The notes: generated by a model not told the origin, from the sequence alone. 64,000 nt of DNA from Peptoniphilus faecalis (GCF_012976305.1 NZ_JABDSR010000004.1:103201-167200); one strand, 5' to 3'; counted from the first letter of the stretch, positions 8,888 through 19,471 are shown. Numbers and translations: made by a program.

Positions 8888-9658
8888 ATGATAGAGTTTT
8901 GTGGAGTTTCCTTTATTAGAGATGGAAAAACTATTTTAAAAGATATAAATTTAAAAATAAAAAGTGGAGAAAATTGGCTTGTATTAGGGCCAAATGGCAG
9001 TGGGAAAAGTACACTTTTTTCAATGCTTATGGCATATAGAATTTCTACAACAGGAAGAATAATGTGTTTTGGAAGGGAATTTGGAAAAGACAATTGGAGT
9101 CAAGTAAAAGATAAAATTGGAATCATTTCATCAACAATGGAAAAATTCAATCCAACATTTTTCAATATGACTGTAAAAGAAATTTTAATTTCAGGTATAA
9201 AAAAGACAATTGGAATTTATGACGAAGTTACAAAGGAAGAGGAAGAAACTGTGGAAGAATATATAAAAGAATATAATCTTTCTAAGTTAAAAAGTGAGTA
9301 CTTCAAAAATTTATCTTCAGGCGAGAGAAAAAAAGTCTTAATTGTCAGAAGCTTAATTCAAAAACCAGAAGTTTTGATTTTAGATGAACCTTGTGCATCA
9401 TTAGATATATGCGAAAGGGAAAATATTTTAGACACATTAAGAAAAGCTAAAACTGATCTAATTTATATCACACATGATGTAGAAGAAACAATTCCAAAAA
9501 TAACAAATGTACTATTATTAAAAGATGGAAAAATTTTTAAATGTGGAAAGAAAAGTGAAGTTTTAAATTCGGAAAACTTAAAAAATTTATATGGCATAGA
9601 TTTGAATTTAACCAAAAAAAATAATTATTACTCAATAGAAGTTAACGCTAGGAGGTAA
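8888..9658 (+). CDS. Orphan ABC ATPase, YlmA-like
   Basis: A single ABC nucleotide-binding domain of 256 residues. Walker A GPNGSGKST lies at about residues 35-43, the signature LSSGERKKV at about 142-150, Walker B VLILDEPCASLD at about 161-172, then the THDVEE switch histidine. No membrane segment or permease gene is adjacent. It resembles the stand-alone ATPases of the YlmA/ModF-like group, whose substrate is not established. It is the first gene behind the isoleucine T-box, 1 nt before ilvB, so it is co-regulated with branched-chain amino acid synthesis. A role in branched-chain amino acid uptake or ribosome-linked function is only a guess. Confidence 0.85.
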   Translation: MIEFCGVSFIRDGKTILKDINLKIKSGENWLVLGPNGSGKSTLFSMLMAYRISTTGRIMCFGREFGKDNWSQVKDKIGIISSTMEKFNPTFFNMTVKEILISGIKKTIGIYDEVTKEEEETVEEYIKEYNLSKLKSEYFKNLSSGERKKVLIVRSLIQKPEVLILDEPCASLDICERENILDTLRKAKTDLIYITHDVEETIPKITNVLLLKDGKIFKCGKKSEVLNSENLKNLYGIDLNLTKKNNYYSIEVNARR

Positions 9659-9659
9659 A

Positions 9660-11315
9660 ATGAAATACACAGGAAATGAAATAATATTAAAGACACTTAT
9701 AAACCTTGGGATAGACACTATATTTGGATATCCCGGAGGAGCAGTAATTGATTTATATGATGCTATTTATGATCACAAAGATATTATTACTATAACAAAT
9801 TCGCATGAGCAATCAGCAGCACATAGTGCAGATGGATATGCTAGAAGTTCAGGGAAAACTGGAGTATGTATTGCAACAAGTGGTCCTGGTGCTACAAATT
9901 TAGTAACTGGAATTGCAACAGCTTTTATGGATTCAGTTCCTATGATAGCTTTAACAGGCAATGTATCGACAACTCTTTTAGGTAGAGATTCCTTTCAAGA
10001 GATTGATATTGTGGGCATGACAATTCCAATTACAAAGCATTCATTTTTAATAAAAAATATAGAAGATTTAGAGTATTCAATTGTAAGAGCTTATGAAATA
10101 GCAAATGATAAGAGAAAAGGTCCTGTTCTTATAGATATTCCAAAGGATATATTTTCTTCAAAGGCAGAATTTAAAAATATAAAAGCAAAAAAAGAAGGAA
10201 ATGGCGTTGTTCCTAATAGAGATGATTTATTGAAGATTTCTGATTTAATAAACAATGCAAAAAAACCTGTTGCCTATGTTGGTGGAGGGGTTAAAAGCTC
10301 TGGAGCATATTTAGAACTTAGAAAACTTTTAAAAAAGGGAAAAATCCCAAGTTGTCATACAATTACTGGTAAGGGCGTACTAGATCCAAAGGATAATTTA
10401 AATCTTGGTCTTGTTGGGATGCATGGAAATCAAAGTGCAAACTATGCAATTGAAGAATGTGATTTATTAGTCGCTATTGGAGTTAGATTTTCTGATAGGG
10501 TTGCACTTAATAGAAATAAATTTGCTCCAAATGCAACAATTATTCAAATAGATATTGATGAAAGTGAAATAGACAAGAATGTCTTTGTCGATATAAATAT
10601 TGTATGCGACATTAAAGATATTGTTTTTGAATTAGAGTCCTTAATTCTGGAAAAAGACAGATGCTCTTGGCAAAATAGAATTACTGAATTAAAAGAAAAA
10701 GATAGAGAACTTGTGAACAAAGAAGAGGGAATAAAACCCTTTGATTTAATTGACATTATTAATGAAGATATGGATGAAAATACAATAATAGTCACAGATG
10801 TTGGACAACATCAAATGTGGACTGCACAAAGGGCAAAAATTTATAATCCTAGAAATTTTATTACTAGTGCTGGTCTTGGCACTATGGGATTTGGAATGGG
10901 AGCAAGTATAGGGGCTAAATGTGCAAACACAGATAAAGAAGTGATTCTAATTACTGGAGATGGATCTTTTCATATGAATTTAAATGAATTAGCTACATCA
11001 GTATTTTATGGAATAAAAATTATTGTAATAGTTCTAAATAATAAAGCTTTAGGAATGATAAAACAATGGCAACATTTAATATATCATGATAGATTTTCAC
11101 ATACAAAGGGCAAAGATACAAAATTTGATATTGTTGCAAAGGGATTTGGAGCAATGGGATATGATGTAAACTCACTAGAAGAATTTAGAGATGCCTTTAA
11201 CAAGGCAAGGGCAAGTAAAATTACATCAGTGATAAATGTTAATATATCAGATAAAAATTTAGTTTTACCAATGATACCAGCTGGTGGAACGGTGGATGAT
11301 TTAATTGTGGAGTAG
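9660..11315 (+). CDS. ilvB: Acetolactate synthase, catalytic (large) subunit
   Basis: ThDP-dependent condensation of pyruvate (or pyruvate with 2-ketobutyrate) to acetohydroxy acids, the common entry to Val/Leu and Ile. FGYPGGAVIDLYDA lies near the start, the catalytic Glu is in SHEQSAAHSADGYAR (about residue 50), and the ThDP motif begins at GDGSFHMN (about 433) and ends at VLNN. 551 residues. An overlapping AGGAGG lies just before the ATG at 9660. The regulatory subunit follows 3 nt later. Confidence 0.96.
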   Translation: MKYTGNEIILKTLINLGIDTIFGYPGGAVIDLYDAIYDHKDIITITNSHEQSAAHSADGYARSSGKTGVCIATSGPGATNLVTGIATAFMDSVPMIALTGNVSTTLLGRDSFQEIDIVGMTIPITKHSFLIKNIEDLEYSIVRAYEIANDKRKGPVLIDIPKDIFSSKAEFKNIKAKKEGNGVVPNRDDLLKISDLINNAKKPVAYVGGGVKSSGAYLELRKLLKKGKIPSCHTITGKGVLDPKDNLNLGLVGMHGNQSANYAIEECDLLVAIGVRFSDRVALNRNKFAPNATIIQIDIDESEIDKNVFVDINIVCDIKDIVFELESLILEKDRCSWQNRITELKEKDRELVNKEEGIKPFDLIDIINEDMDENTIIVTDVGQHQMWTAQRAKIYNPRNFITSAGLGTMGFGMGASIGAKCANTDKEVILITGDGSFHMNLNELATSVFYGIKIIVIVLNNKALGMIKQWQHLIYHDRFSHTKGKDTKFDIVAKGFGAMGYDVNSLEEFRDAFNKARASKITSVINVNISDKNLVLPMIPAGGTVDDLIVE

Positions 11316-11318
11316 TTT

Positions 11319-11795
11319 ATGAAATATGAAGTATTAAGTTTATTAGTAGATAATCAGTCAGGAACACTGACAAGGATAGCATCTCTATTTGCAAGAAGAG
11401 GCTATAATATAGAATCTCTTACAGTTTCTGCTGTTAAAGATAGCAAGCATTCTAAAATAACAATAACAACTATTATAGAAGATAAATATGAGTTAAAGCA
11501 AATTGTTAGTCAATGTGCAAAACTTGAAGTAGTTAGAGATATTGAAATCATAACTAGGGAAGAGGCTGTACAAAGAGAGATTTGTCTAGTAAAGATAAAA
11601 TGTAAAAGTGAAAGGGCAATGGAAGTTGTAAACATTGCGAATATATATAAAGCTAATATAGTGGATTTTTCAAAGGACTCACTAATAGTAGAAATTACAG
11701 GTAAGCCTGCAAAAGTCGATGCCTTTTTAAAGGTCATTGAATCTTATGAAATTATAGATTTTTGTAGAACTGGCATAACAGCCATGAAAAGATGA
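11319..11795 (+). CDS. ilvN: Acetolactate synthase, regulatory (small) subunit
   Basis: 158 residues, the usual size of IlvN/IlvH. The N-terminal ACT domain LSLLVDNQSGTLTRI...ARRGYNIESLTV binds valine and mediates feedback inhibition, and the C-terminal half is the IlvH-type domain. It immediately follows ilvB, as in most bacteria. Confidence 0.93.
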   Translation: MKYEVLSLLVDNQSGTLTRIASLFARRGYNIESLTVSAVKDSKHSKITITTIIEDKYELKQIVSQCAKLEVVRDIEIITREEAVQREICLVKIKCKSERAMEVVNIANIYKANIVDFSKDSLIVEITGKPAKVDAFLKVIESYEIIDFCRTGITAMKR

Positions 11796-11807
11796 AGGGA
11801 GTAAAAA

Positions 11808-12803
11808 ATGATAAAAAAATATTATGACAAAGACGCAAATTTAGAATTATTAAGTGGTAAAACAGTAGCTATTATTGGCTTTGGATCGCAAGGTCATGCT
11901 CATGCATTAAACCTTAAAGAAAGTGGAGTAAATGTAATAGTTGGGCTTCATGAAGGTTCGAAATCAATACAAAAAGCAAAAGAATATGGTCTAGAGGTTT
12001 TTAGTGTAGAAGAAGCTGCAAAAAAAGGCGATATGGTTATGATGCTCGTACCAGATGAAATTTCTGCTGATTTGTATAAGGAAAAAGTTGCACCATATAT
12101 GAAAAAAGGTGACACATTGATGTATGCTCATGGATTTAATATTCATTATAATCTAGTGAGGCCATCAGAAGACATAAATGTAATTATGGTTGCTCCAAAG
12201 GGACCAGGACACACTGTTAGAAGTGAATATGAAAAGGGAGCAGGAGTACCTTCTCTAATTGCAGTATATCAAGATGCAACAGGTAATGCAAAGGATCTTG
12301 CTCTTGCATATGCGTCAGGAATTGGAGCAGGCCGTGCAGGAATTCTTGAAACTACATTTAAAGAAGAAACAGAAACAGATTTATTTGGAGAACAAGCTGT
12401 ACTTTGTGGTGGAGTTACAGAACTTATGAAAGCAGGTTTTGAAACATTAGTAAATGCTGGATATGAACCAGAAATGGCATATTTTGAATGTATACATGAA
12501 ATGAAATTAATTGTAGATATGATTATCGAAGGTGGATTTGAAAACATGAGAAATTCAATTTCAAATACAGCTGAATATGGGGACTATCATGCTGGCAAAA
12601 AAATAATTGGAAAAGAAACGAGAGAAGCTATGAAAGATATTCTTGATGATATACAAACAGGTGCTTTTGCATCAGAATTTATGACAGAATTTTCATCAGG
12701 AAGAAAAATCAAATTCTTAACAACAAGAAGAAAAGAAAGAGAACATCAATTAGAATCTGTTGGCAAAGAACTTAGAAAAATGATGAGTTGGTTGAAAAAA
12801 TAA
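11808..12803 (+). CDS. ilvC: Ketol-acid reductoisomerase
   Basis: Isomerises and reduces acetohydroxy acids with NAD(P)H and Mg. The Rossmann motif [18 protein letters not shown] is at about residues 23-40. KGPGHTVR and [15 protein letters not shown] mark the catalytic, knotted C-terminal domain. 331 residues places it in the short class I. GGGAG is the ribosome-binding site. Confidence 0.96.
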   Translation: MIKKYYDKDANLELLSGKTVAIIGFGSQGHAHALNLKESGVNVIVGLHEGSKSIQKAKEYGLEVFSVEEAAKKGDMVMMLVPDEISADLYKEKVAPYMKKGDTLMYAHGFNIHYNLVRPSEDINVIMVAPKGPGHTVRSEYEKGAGVPSLIAVYQDATGNAKDLALAYASGIGAGRAGILETTFKEETETDLFGEQAVLCGGVTELMKAGFETLVNAGYEPEMAYFECIHEMKLIVDMIIEGGFENMRNSISNTAEYGDYHAGKKIIGKETREAMKDILDDIQTGAFASEFMTEFSSGRKIKFLTTRRKEREHQLESVGKELRKMMSWLKK

Positions 12804-12816
12804 GAGAGGAGAAATT

Positions 12817-14481
12817 ATGAATTTAAGAAGTGATAATGTAGTAAGGGGACCCGAAAGGGCTCCCAACAGGTCACTTTTTTATGCATTAGGATATACTGAT
12901 GAACAGCTAGATAGACCACTTGTTGGAATAATATCTGCATATAGTGAAATAGTACCAGGTCATATGTTTTTAGACAAGCTTGAAAAAGCTGTAAGAGAAG
13001 GAGTTCTAATGAATGGAGGAACTCCAATAATGATTCCATCAATAGGAGTATGTGATGGGATAGCTATGGGACATACAGGAATGAAATATTCACTTCCAAG
13101 TAGAGAACTCATTGCAGACAGTGTAGAATCTATGGCTATTGCACATGGGCTTGATGCATTAGTACTTGTCCCTAACTGTGATAAAATTGTGCCTGGAATG
13201 ATAATGGGTGCACTTAGAGTAAATCTTCCTACTATTTTAGTTAGTGGAGGACCAATGCTTGCAGGACATGATCAAAATGATGAAATTTCTCTATCAAAAA
13301 TGTTTGAAGCTGTTGGTGCATTTAAGGCAGATTTAATAACAGCAGAAAAACTTATGGAATTAGAAAAATCCGCATGTCCTAGTTGTGGATCATGTGCAGG
13401 AATGTATACAGCTAATTCAATGAATTGTCTTAGTGAAGCAATAGGTCTTGCTTTAACTGGAAATGGCACAATCCCAGCAGTATACTCGGAAAGACTAAGA
13501 TTAGGTAAAAAAACAGGAATGCAAATAATGAATCTTTTAAAAGAAGATATAAAGATAAAAGATATCATAAACAAAGATTCAGTTAAAAACGCACTAGCTT
13601 GTGATATGGCACTAGGTTGTTCTACAAATACAATTCTTCATCTTTTAGCAATTACAAATGAAGCAGGAATTGAAGTAGATTTAAATGATATAAATGAAGT
13701 TAGCGATAAAGTGCCAAATCTTTGTCATCTTGCACCAGCAGGAGATACTCATATAGAAGATTTATATTTTGCTGGCGGTATTGCGGCTGTTCAAAAAGAA
13801 CTTTCAAAGAAAAACCTCTTAAAACTTGACGTAATAACTGCAAGTGGCAAAAATCTTTCTGAAAACATAAAAAATGCTATAAATAAAAATAAAAATATTA
13901 TTAGAGATATTAATAATCCCTTTTCTGAAACAGGAGGACTTTGCGTTTTATTTGGAAATATTGCAAAAGATGGAGCAGTTGTAAAAAAATCTGCTGTTGC
14001 AGACAATATGTTGAAACACACTGGACCAGCTCGAGTATTTAATTCAGAAGATGATGCCATAAAGGCGATTTATAGAGGAGATATAAATCATGGCGATGTA
14101 GTAGTAATTAGATACGAAGGACCTAAGGGTGGACCAGGAATGAGAGAAATGTTAAACCCAACATCAGCCCTTGCAGGTATGAAACTTGATACATCTGTTG
14201 CACTTATAACAGATGGAAGATTTTCAGGAGCAAGTAGAGGCGCATCCATTGGTCATGTTTCTCCAGAAGCTGCTCAAGGCGGAGCTATTGGAATAATAAA
14301 TGAAGGGGATTTAATAGAAATAGATATATTAAATCATAGTTTAAATTTAAAAGTATCAAATGAAGAGTTTAGTAAGAGAATTGAAAACTTTACCCCTATT
14401 GAAACTAACAAAGTATCTGGATATTTAAATAGATATAGAAGGTTGGTAACAAGTGCTGATAAAGGAGCTATATTAAAATAA
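12817..14481 (+). CDS. ilvD: Dihydroxy-acid dehydratase
   Basis: Fe-S dehydratase giving 2-keto acids for Val/Leu/Ile. 554 residues. Cluster-binding motifs [12 protein letters not shown] (about residue 120) and [18 protein letters not shown] (about 186) are visible, and [19 protein letters not shown] lies near the C-terminus. Good AGAGGAGA ribosome-binding site. Last gene of the operon. No ilvA (threonine deaminase) or ilvE is present in the window. Confidence 0.96.
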   Translation: MNLRSDNVVRGPERAPNRSLFYALGYTDEQLDRPLVGIISAYSEIVPGHMFLDKLEKAVREGVLMNGGTPIMIPSIGVCDGIAMGHTGMKYSLPSRELIADSVESMAIAHGLDALVLVPNCDKIVPGMIMGALRVNLPTILVSGGPMLAGHDQNDEISLSKMFEAVGAFKADLITAEKLMELEKSACPSCGSCAGMYTANSMNCLSEAIGLALTGNGTIPAVYSERLRLGKKTGMQIMNLLKEDIKIKDIINKDSVKNALACDMALGCSTNTILHLLAITNEAGIEVDLNDINEVSDKVPNLCHLAPAGDTHIEDLYFAGGIAAVQKELSKKNLLKLDVITASGKNLSENIKNAINKNKNIIRDINNPFSETGGLCVLFGNIAKDGAVVKKSAVADNMLKHTGPARVFNSEDDAIKAIYRGDINHGDVVVIRYEGPKGGPGMREMLNPTSALAGMKLDTSVALITDGRFSGASRGASIGHVSPEAAQGGAIGIINEGDLIEIDILNHSLNLKVSNEEFSKRIENFTPIETNKVSGYLNRYRRLVTSADKGAILK

Positions 14482-14498
14482 GTTCCATATAAATATAG

Positions 14499-14575
14499 GA
14501 GACTCAATTTTAAACTGACAACAAAAGTTGGACCTAAAACCAACATAGGAGGCAGTTCATTTTTGAGTCTCTTTT
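14499..14575 (+). terminator. Three-stem hairpin ending the ilv operon (terminator or structured RNA)
   Basis: Outer 9-bp stem GAGACTCAA (14499-14507) / TTGAGTCTC (14563-14571), a middle stem AACTG (14513-14517) / CAGTT (14553-14557) and an inner stem GTTGG (14527-14531) / CCAAC (14540-14544), followed by T-rich sequence. It is 18 nt after the ilvD stop, so termination is likely. It is more elaborate than the other terminators here, and the unpaired segments ACAACAAAA and ATAGGAGG could form a ligand or pairing site. Confidence 0.65.
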
Positions 14576-14614
14576 ATTATTTTAAAGACATGAAAGTACA
14601 TGAAAAGGATTTAA

Positions 14615-14647
14615 TTGTAAAATTAATTTTCAGAAAAAATTTTACAA
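14615..14647. repeat. 10-bp perfect inverted repeat
   Basis: TTGTAAAATT (14615-14624) and AATTTTACAA (14638-14647), separated by 13 bases. AT-rich; function unknown. It lies in the 378-bp gene-free gap between ilvD and gltS. Confidence 0.7.
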
Positions 14648-14668
14648 TTTTCAGAACATGGCTTAAGA

Positions 14669-14736
14669 ATTTTTTATAATTTTTACTGCAAAAATATTTA
14701 CGATTAGATATTTTTGCAGTAAAAATTATAAAAAAT
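14669..14736. repeat. 29-bp perfect inverted repeat with 10-base loop
   Basis: Positions 14669-14697 and 14708-14736 are exact reverse complements across all 29 bases, with loop TTACGATTAG. The core is ACTGC / GCAGT surrounded by A/T runs. RNA from either strand would form a very stable hairpin ending in U-rich sequence, so it may terminate transcription in both directions. No gene lies inside it. Confidence 0.9.
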
Positions 14737-14859
14737 GATTAATTTTAAAATACTTAAAGATTAGATTAAACAATACGTAAAAATTTTAATAATTACTTTT
14801 CAGTTATAATTTTTTTGTTATAATAAGTGATGTAGTGAAAAAGGAGGTATTATAAAAAC

Positions 14860-16110
14860 GTGAACATTTCATTCAATTTAATGCAAACGGTAGGATTTGC
14901 GATAATAGTTTACTACATAGGAAAATTTCTAAGACAAAAAATTAATTTTTTTCAAAAGTTTTGTGTGCCAGCACCTGTAATTGGCGGATTTTTATTTGCT
15001 ATAATTAGATTTTTATTACAAATAGGTGGCATTGCAACTTTTGAATTTGATCAAACCCTACAAAATCCATTTATGATGGTATTCTTTACAGCAATAGGTG
15101 TTGGAGCAGACATTGACACTTTGAAAAAAGGTGGAAAAGGATTTTTAATATTCTGGTTAATATCAGCAATATTAGTTATAGGACAGGATACAATTGGACT
15201 TGTACTAGCTAAAACTCTTAACCAAAATCCTCTTCTAGGGCTTATTTGTGGTTCAGTTACAATGGTAGGTGGACATGGTTCTGCTGGAGCTTGGGGAGGC
15301 ACATTTGCTAAATTAGGTTTGGACAATGCCAAGACATTTGGATTAGCTGCAGCAACTTTCGGAGTTATTATGGGGTCTTTAATTGGTGGACCAATTGGAT
15401 CAACTCTAATTAGAAAGCATAATCTCACAGGAAACAACCCTAATGTATCAAACTTTGACGAAGTGTTGGAAAACCTTGAAGAAAACAATGCAGGAGAAGG
15501 ATATGAAAGAGTAATTCCTCTTCAAGCAGGTGATTTCATTAAAGTTCTTGGATTAATTTTTGTATCAGTTGGATTAGGTTCAATTCTTCAAGAATTTATC
15601 AGAACTCATGTATCAATTCTTGGAAAAGAATTAAATTTACCGGCTTACGTAACTGCCATGATTATTGCAGGGATTTTTGTAAATACTATTGGCAAAAAGG
15701 GACCACTAATGGTTAGCCAAAGAGCTAACTCTATTTGCGGCGATGTGGGGCTAAATGTATTCTTAGTAATGGCATTAATCGATATTAATTTATTAGATCT
15801 TAAAGATGTTGCAGGTCCTATGTTAATAATTCTATTTGCACAAACAATATTCATGGCTCTATTTGCTTACTTTGTAACTTTTTGGGCAATGGGTAAAAAT
15901 TATGATGCGGCAGTTTTATCAGGCGGTATTTGTGGATTTGGTATGGGAGCAACTTATAATGCACTTGCAAATATGGACTCAATTACTGAGAGATTTGGGC
16001 CATCACCAAAAGCATATTTTATATTGCCTATGGTAGGTGCTTTTGCAATCGACATTACAAATTCAGTATTTATAACAGTATTCTTAAATATTGCGCAAAG
16101 TATTTCATAA
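14860..16110 (+). CDS. gltS: Sodium:glutamate symporter, GltS family
   Basis: 416-residue polytopic membrane protein with repeated halves. VPAPVIGGFLFA near residue 40, the VTMVGGHGSAGAWGG loop in the middle and GGICGFGMGATYNALANM near the end are typical ESS/GltS motifs. It would import glutamate with Na+. The GTG start has AAGGAGGT 11 nt upstream. A TATAAT at 14819-14824 could be its -10. A terminator follows, so it is monocistronic. Confidence 0.9.
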   Translation: MNISFNLMQTVGFAIIVYYIGKFLRQKINFFQKFCVPAPVIGGFLFAIIRFLLQIGGIATFEFDQTLQNPFMMVFFTAIGVGADIDTLKKGGKGFLIFWLISAILVIGQDTIGLVLAKTLNQNPLLGLICGSVTMVGGHGSAGAWGGTFAKLGLDNAKTFGLAAATFGVIMGSLIGGPIGSTLIRKHNLTGNNPNVSNFDEVLENLEENNAGEGYERVIPLQAGDFIKVLGLIFVSVGLGSILQEFIRTHVSILGKELNLPAYVTAMIIAGIFVNTIGKKGPLMVSQRANSICGDVGLNVFLVMALIDINLLDLKDVAGPMLIILFAQTIFMALFAYFVTFWAMGKNYDAAVLSGGICGFGMGATYNALANMDSITERFGPSPKAYFILPMVGAFAIDITNSVFITVFLNIAQSIS

Positions 16111-16124
16111 AAATATTTAGGTCA

Positions 16125-16155
16125 AGACCGAGCACAAAAGGTGTTCGGTCTTTTT
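16125..16155 (+). terminator. Terminator after gltS
   Basis: 11-bp stem AGACCGAGCAC / GTGTTCGGTCT (one G-T wobble) with an AAAAG loop, then five T. Confidence 0.92.
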
Positions 16156-16241
16156 GTGATGAGTTTAATTGATTAATAAATTTTTAAATGATATTATATT
16201 TTATAATAGTCTTTTAGACTACATTAGAAGAGGTGAAGACA

Positions 16242-16700
16242 ATGAAATGTCCTTTTTGCGGATACAATGATTCAAAAGTTTTAGACACTAGACCAACAGA
16301 TGAAGGTTATACAATTAGAAGAAGACGCGAGTGTTTAAAATGTCAAAAAAGATTTACTACTTATGAAAAAATAGAACAGTCTCCTGTAATGGTTATAAAA
16401 AAAGATGGAAATAGGCAAGCTTTTGATCGAGAAAAAATAATTAAGGGAATGATCAAGTCATGTGAAAAAAGACCAGTTTCTGCTGATAAGATAGAAGAAG
16501 CAGTTAATAATATTGAAAAGAAAATTGAAAACTCTATGCGCCGAGAAATTACTTCTCTAGAAATTGGAGAAATGGTAATGAATGAACTAAAAGATTTAGA
16601 TGAAGTTTCCTATGTAAGATTTGCATCAGTTTATAGGGAATTTAAAGATTTACAATCTTTTGTTGATGAACTTGAAAGTTTTGTAAAAAAGAAGAATTAA
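16242..16700 (+). CDS. nrdR: Transcriptional repressor NrdR
   Basis: Represses ribonucleotide reductase genes in response to ATP/dATP. The N-terminal zinc ribbon is CPFCGYND...[16 protein letters not shown] (residues 3-50), followed by an ATP-cone domain. The frame also opens at a GTG at 16233, but GAGGTG at 16230-16235 serves the ATG at 16242, giving 152 residues, the usual size. The rarA gene starts 1 nt after the stop. A weak TTGATT/TATTAT promoter (16169-16197) may drive it. Confidence 0.94.
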   Translation: MKCPFCGYNDSKVLDTRPTDEGYTIRRRRECLKCQKRFTTYEKIEQSPVMVIKKDGNRQAFDREKIIKGMIKSCEKRPVSADKIEEAVNNIEKKIENSMRREITSLEIGEMVMNELKDLDEVSYVRFASVYREFKDLQSFVDELESFVKKKN

Positions 16701-16701
16701 T

Positions 16702-18003
16702 ATGGACTTATTTGAACTTAGCATGCAAAAAAATTTAATGAAGCAGGCACCTCTTGCTGATAGGATGAGACCTAGAAATTTGCTTGAGTTTGTAGGACAA
16801 GATCATGTTATTGGCGAGGGAAAATATCTTTCACGACTTATAAAAAGCGACAGACTTAGTTCAATTTTATTTTATGGTCCACCTGGAGTTGGAAAAACTA
16901 CTTTGGCAGAAATAATTGCAAAGACTACAAATAAAAATTTTATAAAACTTTCTGCTGTCACATCAAACTTAAAAGAACTTCGTGAAGTTTTGAAAAAGGC
17001 TGAAGACTCTATGAAATTTCACGATATTTCAACAATAGTTTTCATTGACGAAATTCATAGATTTAATAAGACGCAACAAGATGCACTTTTGCCTTTTGTA
17101 GAAAGAGGAGTAATAACTTTAATTGGAGCAACAACAGAAAATCCATATTTTGAAGTTAATAGAGCTTTGTTGTCTAGGATGCAAATAATAAATTTATTTC
17201 CACTTGAAGACAAAGATTTACTCAAAATATTAGAAATGGCTTTAAGTGATAGGGAAAGAGGATTTGGCAATAATAATATAGAGATCACAGATCTGGCAAA
17301 AAAAATTCTTATAAAAAACTCCAATGGAGATGGAAGATTTTTGTTAAATAGTTTAGAAATTGCAATTCTTTCGACGGATAAAATTGATGGGAAAATTTTA
17401 GTAGATGAAAATGTAATAGAAAATTCTCTTTTAATAAAAAATGTAAAATACGATAAAAATAATAATGAGCATTACGATACAATTTCTGCTTTTATAAAGT
17501 CCATGAGAGGCTCTGACCCAGATGCAGCTCTTATTTATCTTGCAAAGATGCTTGAAGGTGGAGAGGACATAAAATTTATTGCAAGAAGACTTATGATTTT
17601 TGCATCAGAAGATGTGGGAAACGCAAATCCACAAGCAATGGTCATGGCTTCAGCGTGTTTTAATAGTGTCAACGCTGTGGGAATGCCTGAAGCTAGAATT
17701 ATTTTAGCGCAGACTGTAACTTATCTTGCATCCTCAGAGAAATCAAATGCATCCTATCTTGGTATTAATAAAGCCATGGCGGATGTCAGAAATTCAAGTA
17801 ATATAATTATTCCTAAAATTATTAGAGACAAGCACAATCCGCAAAATGAAACTAATGAAAATTATTTGTATCCACATAATTATAAAAACTCCTATGTAGA
17901 TCAAACTTATATGCCAGATAATTTTATTGGCAGAAAATATTATGAGCCAAAAAATATTGGATATGAAAAGATTATTAAGGAGTATTTAGATAGTTTAAAG
18001 TGA
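16702..18003 (+). CDS. rarA: Replication-associated recombination protein RarA (MgsA)
   Basis: AAA+ ATPase acting at stalled replication forks. Walker A GPPGVGKTTLAE at about residue 56, Walker B FIDEIHRF, sensor GATTENPYFEVN, then the MgsA C-terminal tetramerisation domain (SMRGSDPDAALIYLAKML and LARR-like segments). 433 residues, as expected. No ribosome-binding site of its own is obvious; coupling to nrdR is likely. Confidence 0.93.
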   Translation: MDLFELSMQKNLMKQAPLADRMRPRNLLEFVGQDHVIGEGKYLSRLIKSDRLSSILFYGPPGVGKTTLAEIIAKTTNKNFIKLSAVTSNLKELREVLKKAEDSMKFHDISTIVFIDEIHRFNKTQQDALLPFVERGVITLIGATTENPYFEVNRALLSRMQIINLFPLEDKDLLKILEMALSDRERGFGNNNIEITDLAKKILIKNSNGDGRFLLNSLEIAILSTDKIDGKILVDENVIENSLLIKNVKYDKNNNEHYDTISAFIKSMRGSDPDAALIYLAKMLEGGEDIKFIARRLMIFASEDVGNANPQAMVMASACFNSVNAVGMPEARIILAQTVTYLASSEKSNASYLGINKAMADVRNSSNIIIPKIIRDKHNPQNETNENYLYPHNYKNSYVDQTYMPDNFIGRKYYEPKNIGYEKIIKEYLDSLK

Positions 18004-18009
18004 GTAAAA

Positions 18010-18038
18010 TTGACAAATAAGGGATTTAATTATATACT
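18010..18038 (+). promoter_or_regulatory. Promoter of asnS-leuS
   Basis: TTGACA (18010-18015), 17-base spacer, TATACT (18033-18038). The 5' leader is only about 30 nt, so no T-box controls these synthetase genes. Confidence 0.8.
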
Positions 18039-18074
18039 TAAACATTATGTGGCAAATACAAATTAGGAGGAATT

Positions 18075-19463
18075 ATGTCAATTAGCATTAGAGATATTTT
18101 TAAAAATCCAGAAGATTTTTTAGATAAAGAAATATTATTAAATGGTTGGATAAAAACAAGCAGAGCATCAAAGAATTTTGGGTTTATTGAGCTTACAGAT
18201 GGTACAAGCTTTAAACCAATTCAAGTAGTTTATGGAAAAGACTTGGAAAATTTTGATTTAGTTGAAAAATATCCAATTAGTTCATCATTAGAAGTTAGTG
18301 GAAAGGTTGTTAAATCTCCAGGAAAGAATCAATCTTTTGAACTTCAAGCGGATAAAATTGTTGCGCTTTGTTCATCTGATCCTTCCTATCCTCTGCAAAA
18401 AAAGAGACATACATTGGAATATTTAAGGACAATTGCACATCTTCGTCCAAGGGCAAATACTTTCAATGCTGTTTTTAGAGTAAGGTCATTAATTGCTTAT
18501 GCAATTCACAAATTCTTCCAAGAAAAAGGGTTTATTTATGTTCATGCTCCAATTATCACAACATCAGATGCTGAAGGTGCAGGAGAGATGTTTCAAGTAA
18601 CAACACTTGATATAGATAGTATTGCAAAGTCAAATCCAACAGAAGTTGATTATTCAAAGGACTTTTTTAACAAAAAGACTCACTTAACTGTATCTGGTCA
18701 ACTTGAAGCTGAAGCATTTGCAGAAGCTTTCAAAAATATTTATACTTTTGGACCTACATTTAGAGCAGAAAACTCAAATACACAAAGACATGCAGCTGAG
18801 TTTTGGATGATTGAACCAGAAATGGCATTTGCTGATTTAAATGTAAATATGGATGTTTCAGAAGAAATGTTAAAATATATTATTTCTTATGTTTTGGAAA
18901 ATGCACCACAAGAAATGGAATTTTTCAACAATTTTATTGACAAAGGTCTTTTTGAAAGATTGCAAAATGTACTTAAAAATGAATTTGCAAGAATAACATA
19001 TACAGAAGCTATTGAAATTCTTGAAAAAGCAGATAGAAAATTTAACTATCCTGTAAGTTGGGGCATTGATCTTCAAACTGAACACGAAAGATATATTACA
19101 GAAGAAGTTTATAAAAAACCAGTTTTCGTAACAGATTATCCTAAAGAAATTAAAGCTTTTTATATGTATCAAAATGAAGACGAAAAAACTGTTGCAGCAA
19201 TGGACCTTTTAGTTCCAGGAGTTGGGGAAATCATTGGAGGAAGCCAAAGGGAACATAGACTTGAAGTACTAGAAGAAAAAATGAAAAATATTGGAATGAA
19301 TATGGATACTTATAATTGGTATCTTGATTTGAGAAGATATGGCTCTGTTGTTCACTCTGGTTATGGACTTGGATTCGAAAGGGCTGTAATGTATATAACT
19401 GGAATGAAAAACATAAGAGATGTAATTCCATTCCCAAGAACTGTTGGAAATGCTGAGTTTTAG
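18075..19463 (+). CDS. asnS: Asparaginyl-tRNA synthetase
   Basis: Class IIb synthetase with an N-terminal OB-fold anticodon domain (about residues 15-105). The catalytic domain carries [20 protein letters not shown] (motif 2 region) and motif 3 [17 protein letters not shown] near the C-terminus. 462 residues and GSQREHR support AsnRS over AspRS. AGGAGG precedes the ATG. Co-transcribed with leuS 8 nt downstream. Confidence 0.95.
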   Translation: MSISIRDIFKNPEDFLDKEILLNGWIKTSRASKNFGFIELTDGTSFKPIQVVYGKDLENFDLVEKYPISSSLEVSGKVVKSPGKNQSFELQADKIVALCSSDPSYPLQKKRHTLEYLRTIAHLRPRANTFNAVFRVRSLIAYAIHKFFQEKGFIYVHAPIITTSDAEGAGEMFQVTTLDIDSIAKSNPTEVDYSKDFFNKKTHLTVSGQLEAEAFAEAFKNIYTFGPTFRAENSNTQRHAAEFWMIEPEMAFADLNVNMDVSEEMLKYIISYVLENAPQEMEFFNNFIDKGLFERLQNVLKNEFARITYTEAIEILEKADRKFNYPVSWGIDLQTEHERYITEEVYKKPVFVTDYPKEIKAFYMYQNEDEKTVAAMDLLVPGVGEIIGGSQREHRLEVLEEKMKNIGMNMDTYNWYLDLRRYGSVVHSGYGLGFERAVMYITGMKNIRDVIPFPRTVGNAEF

Positions 19464-19471
19464 GAGTTAAT

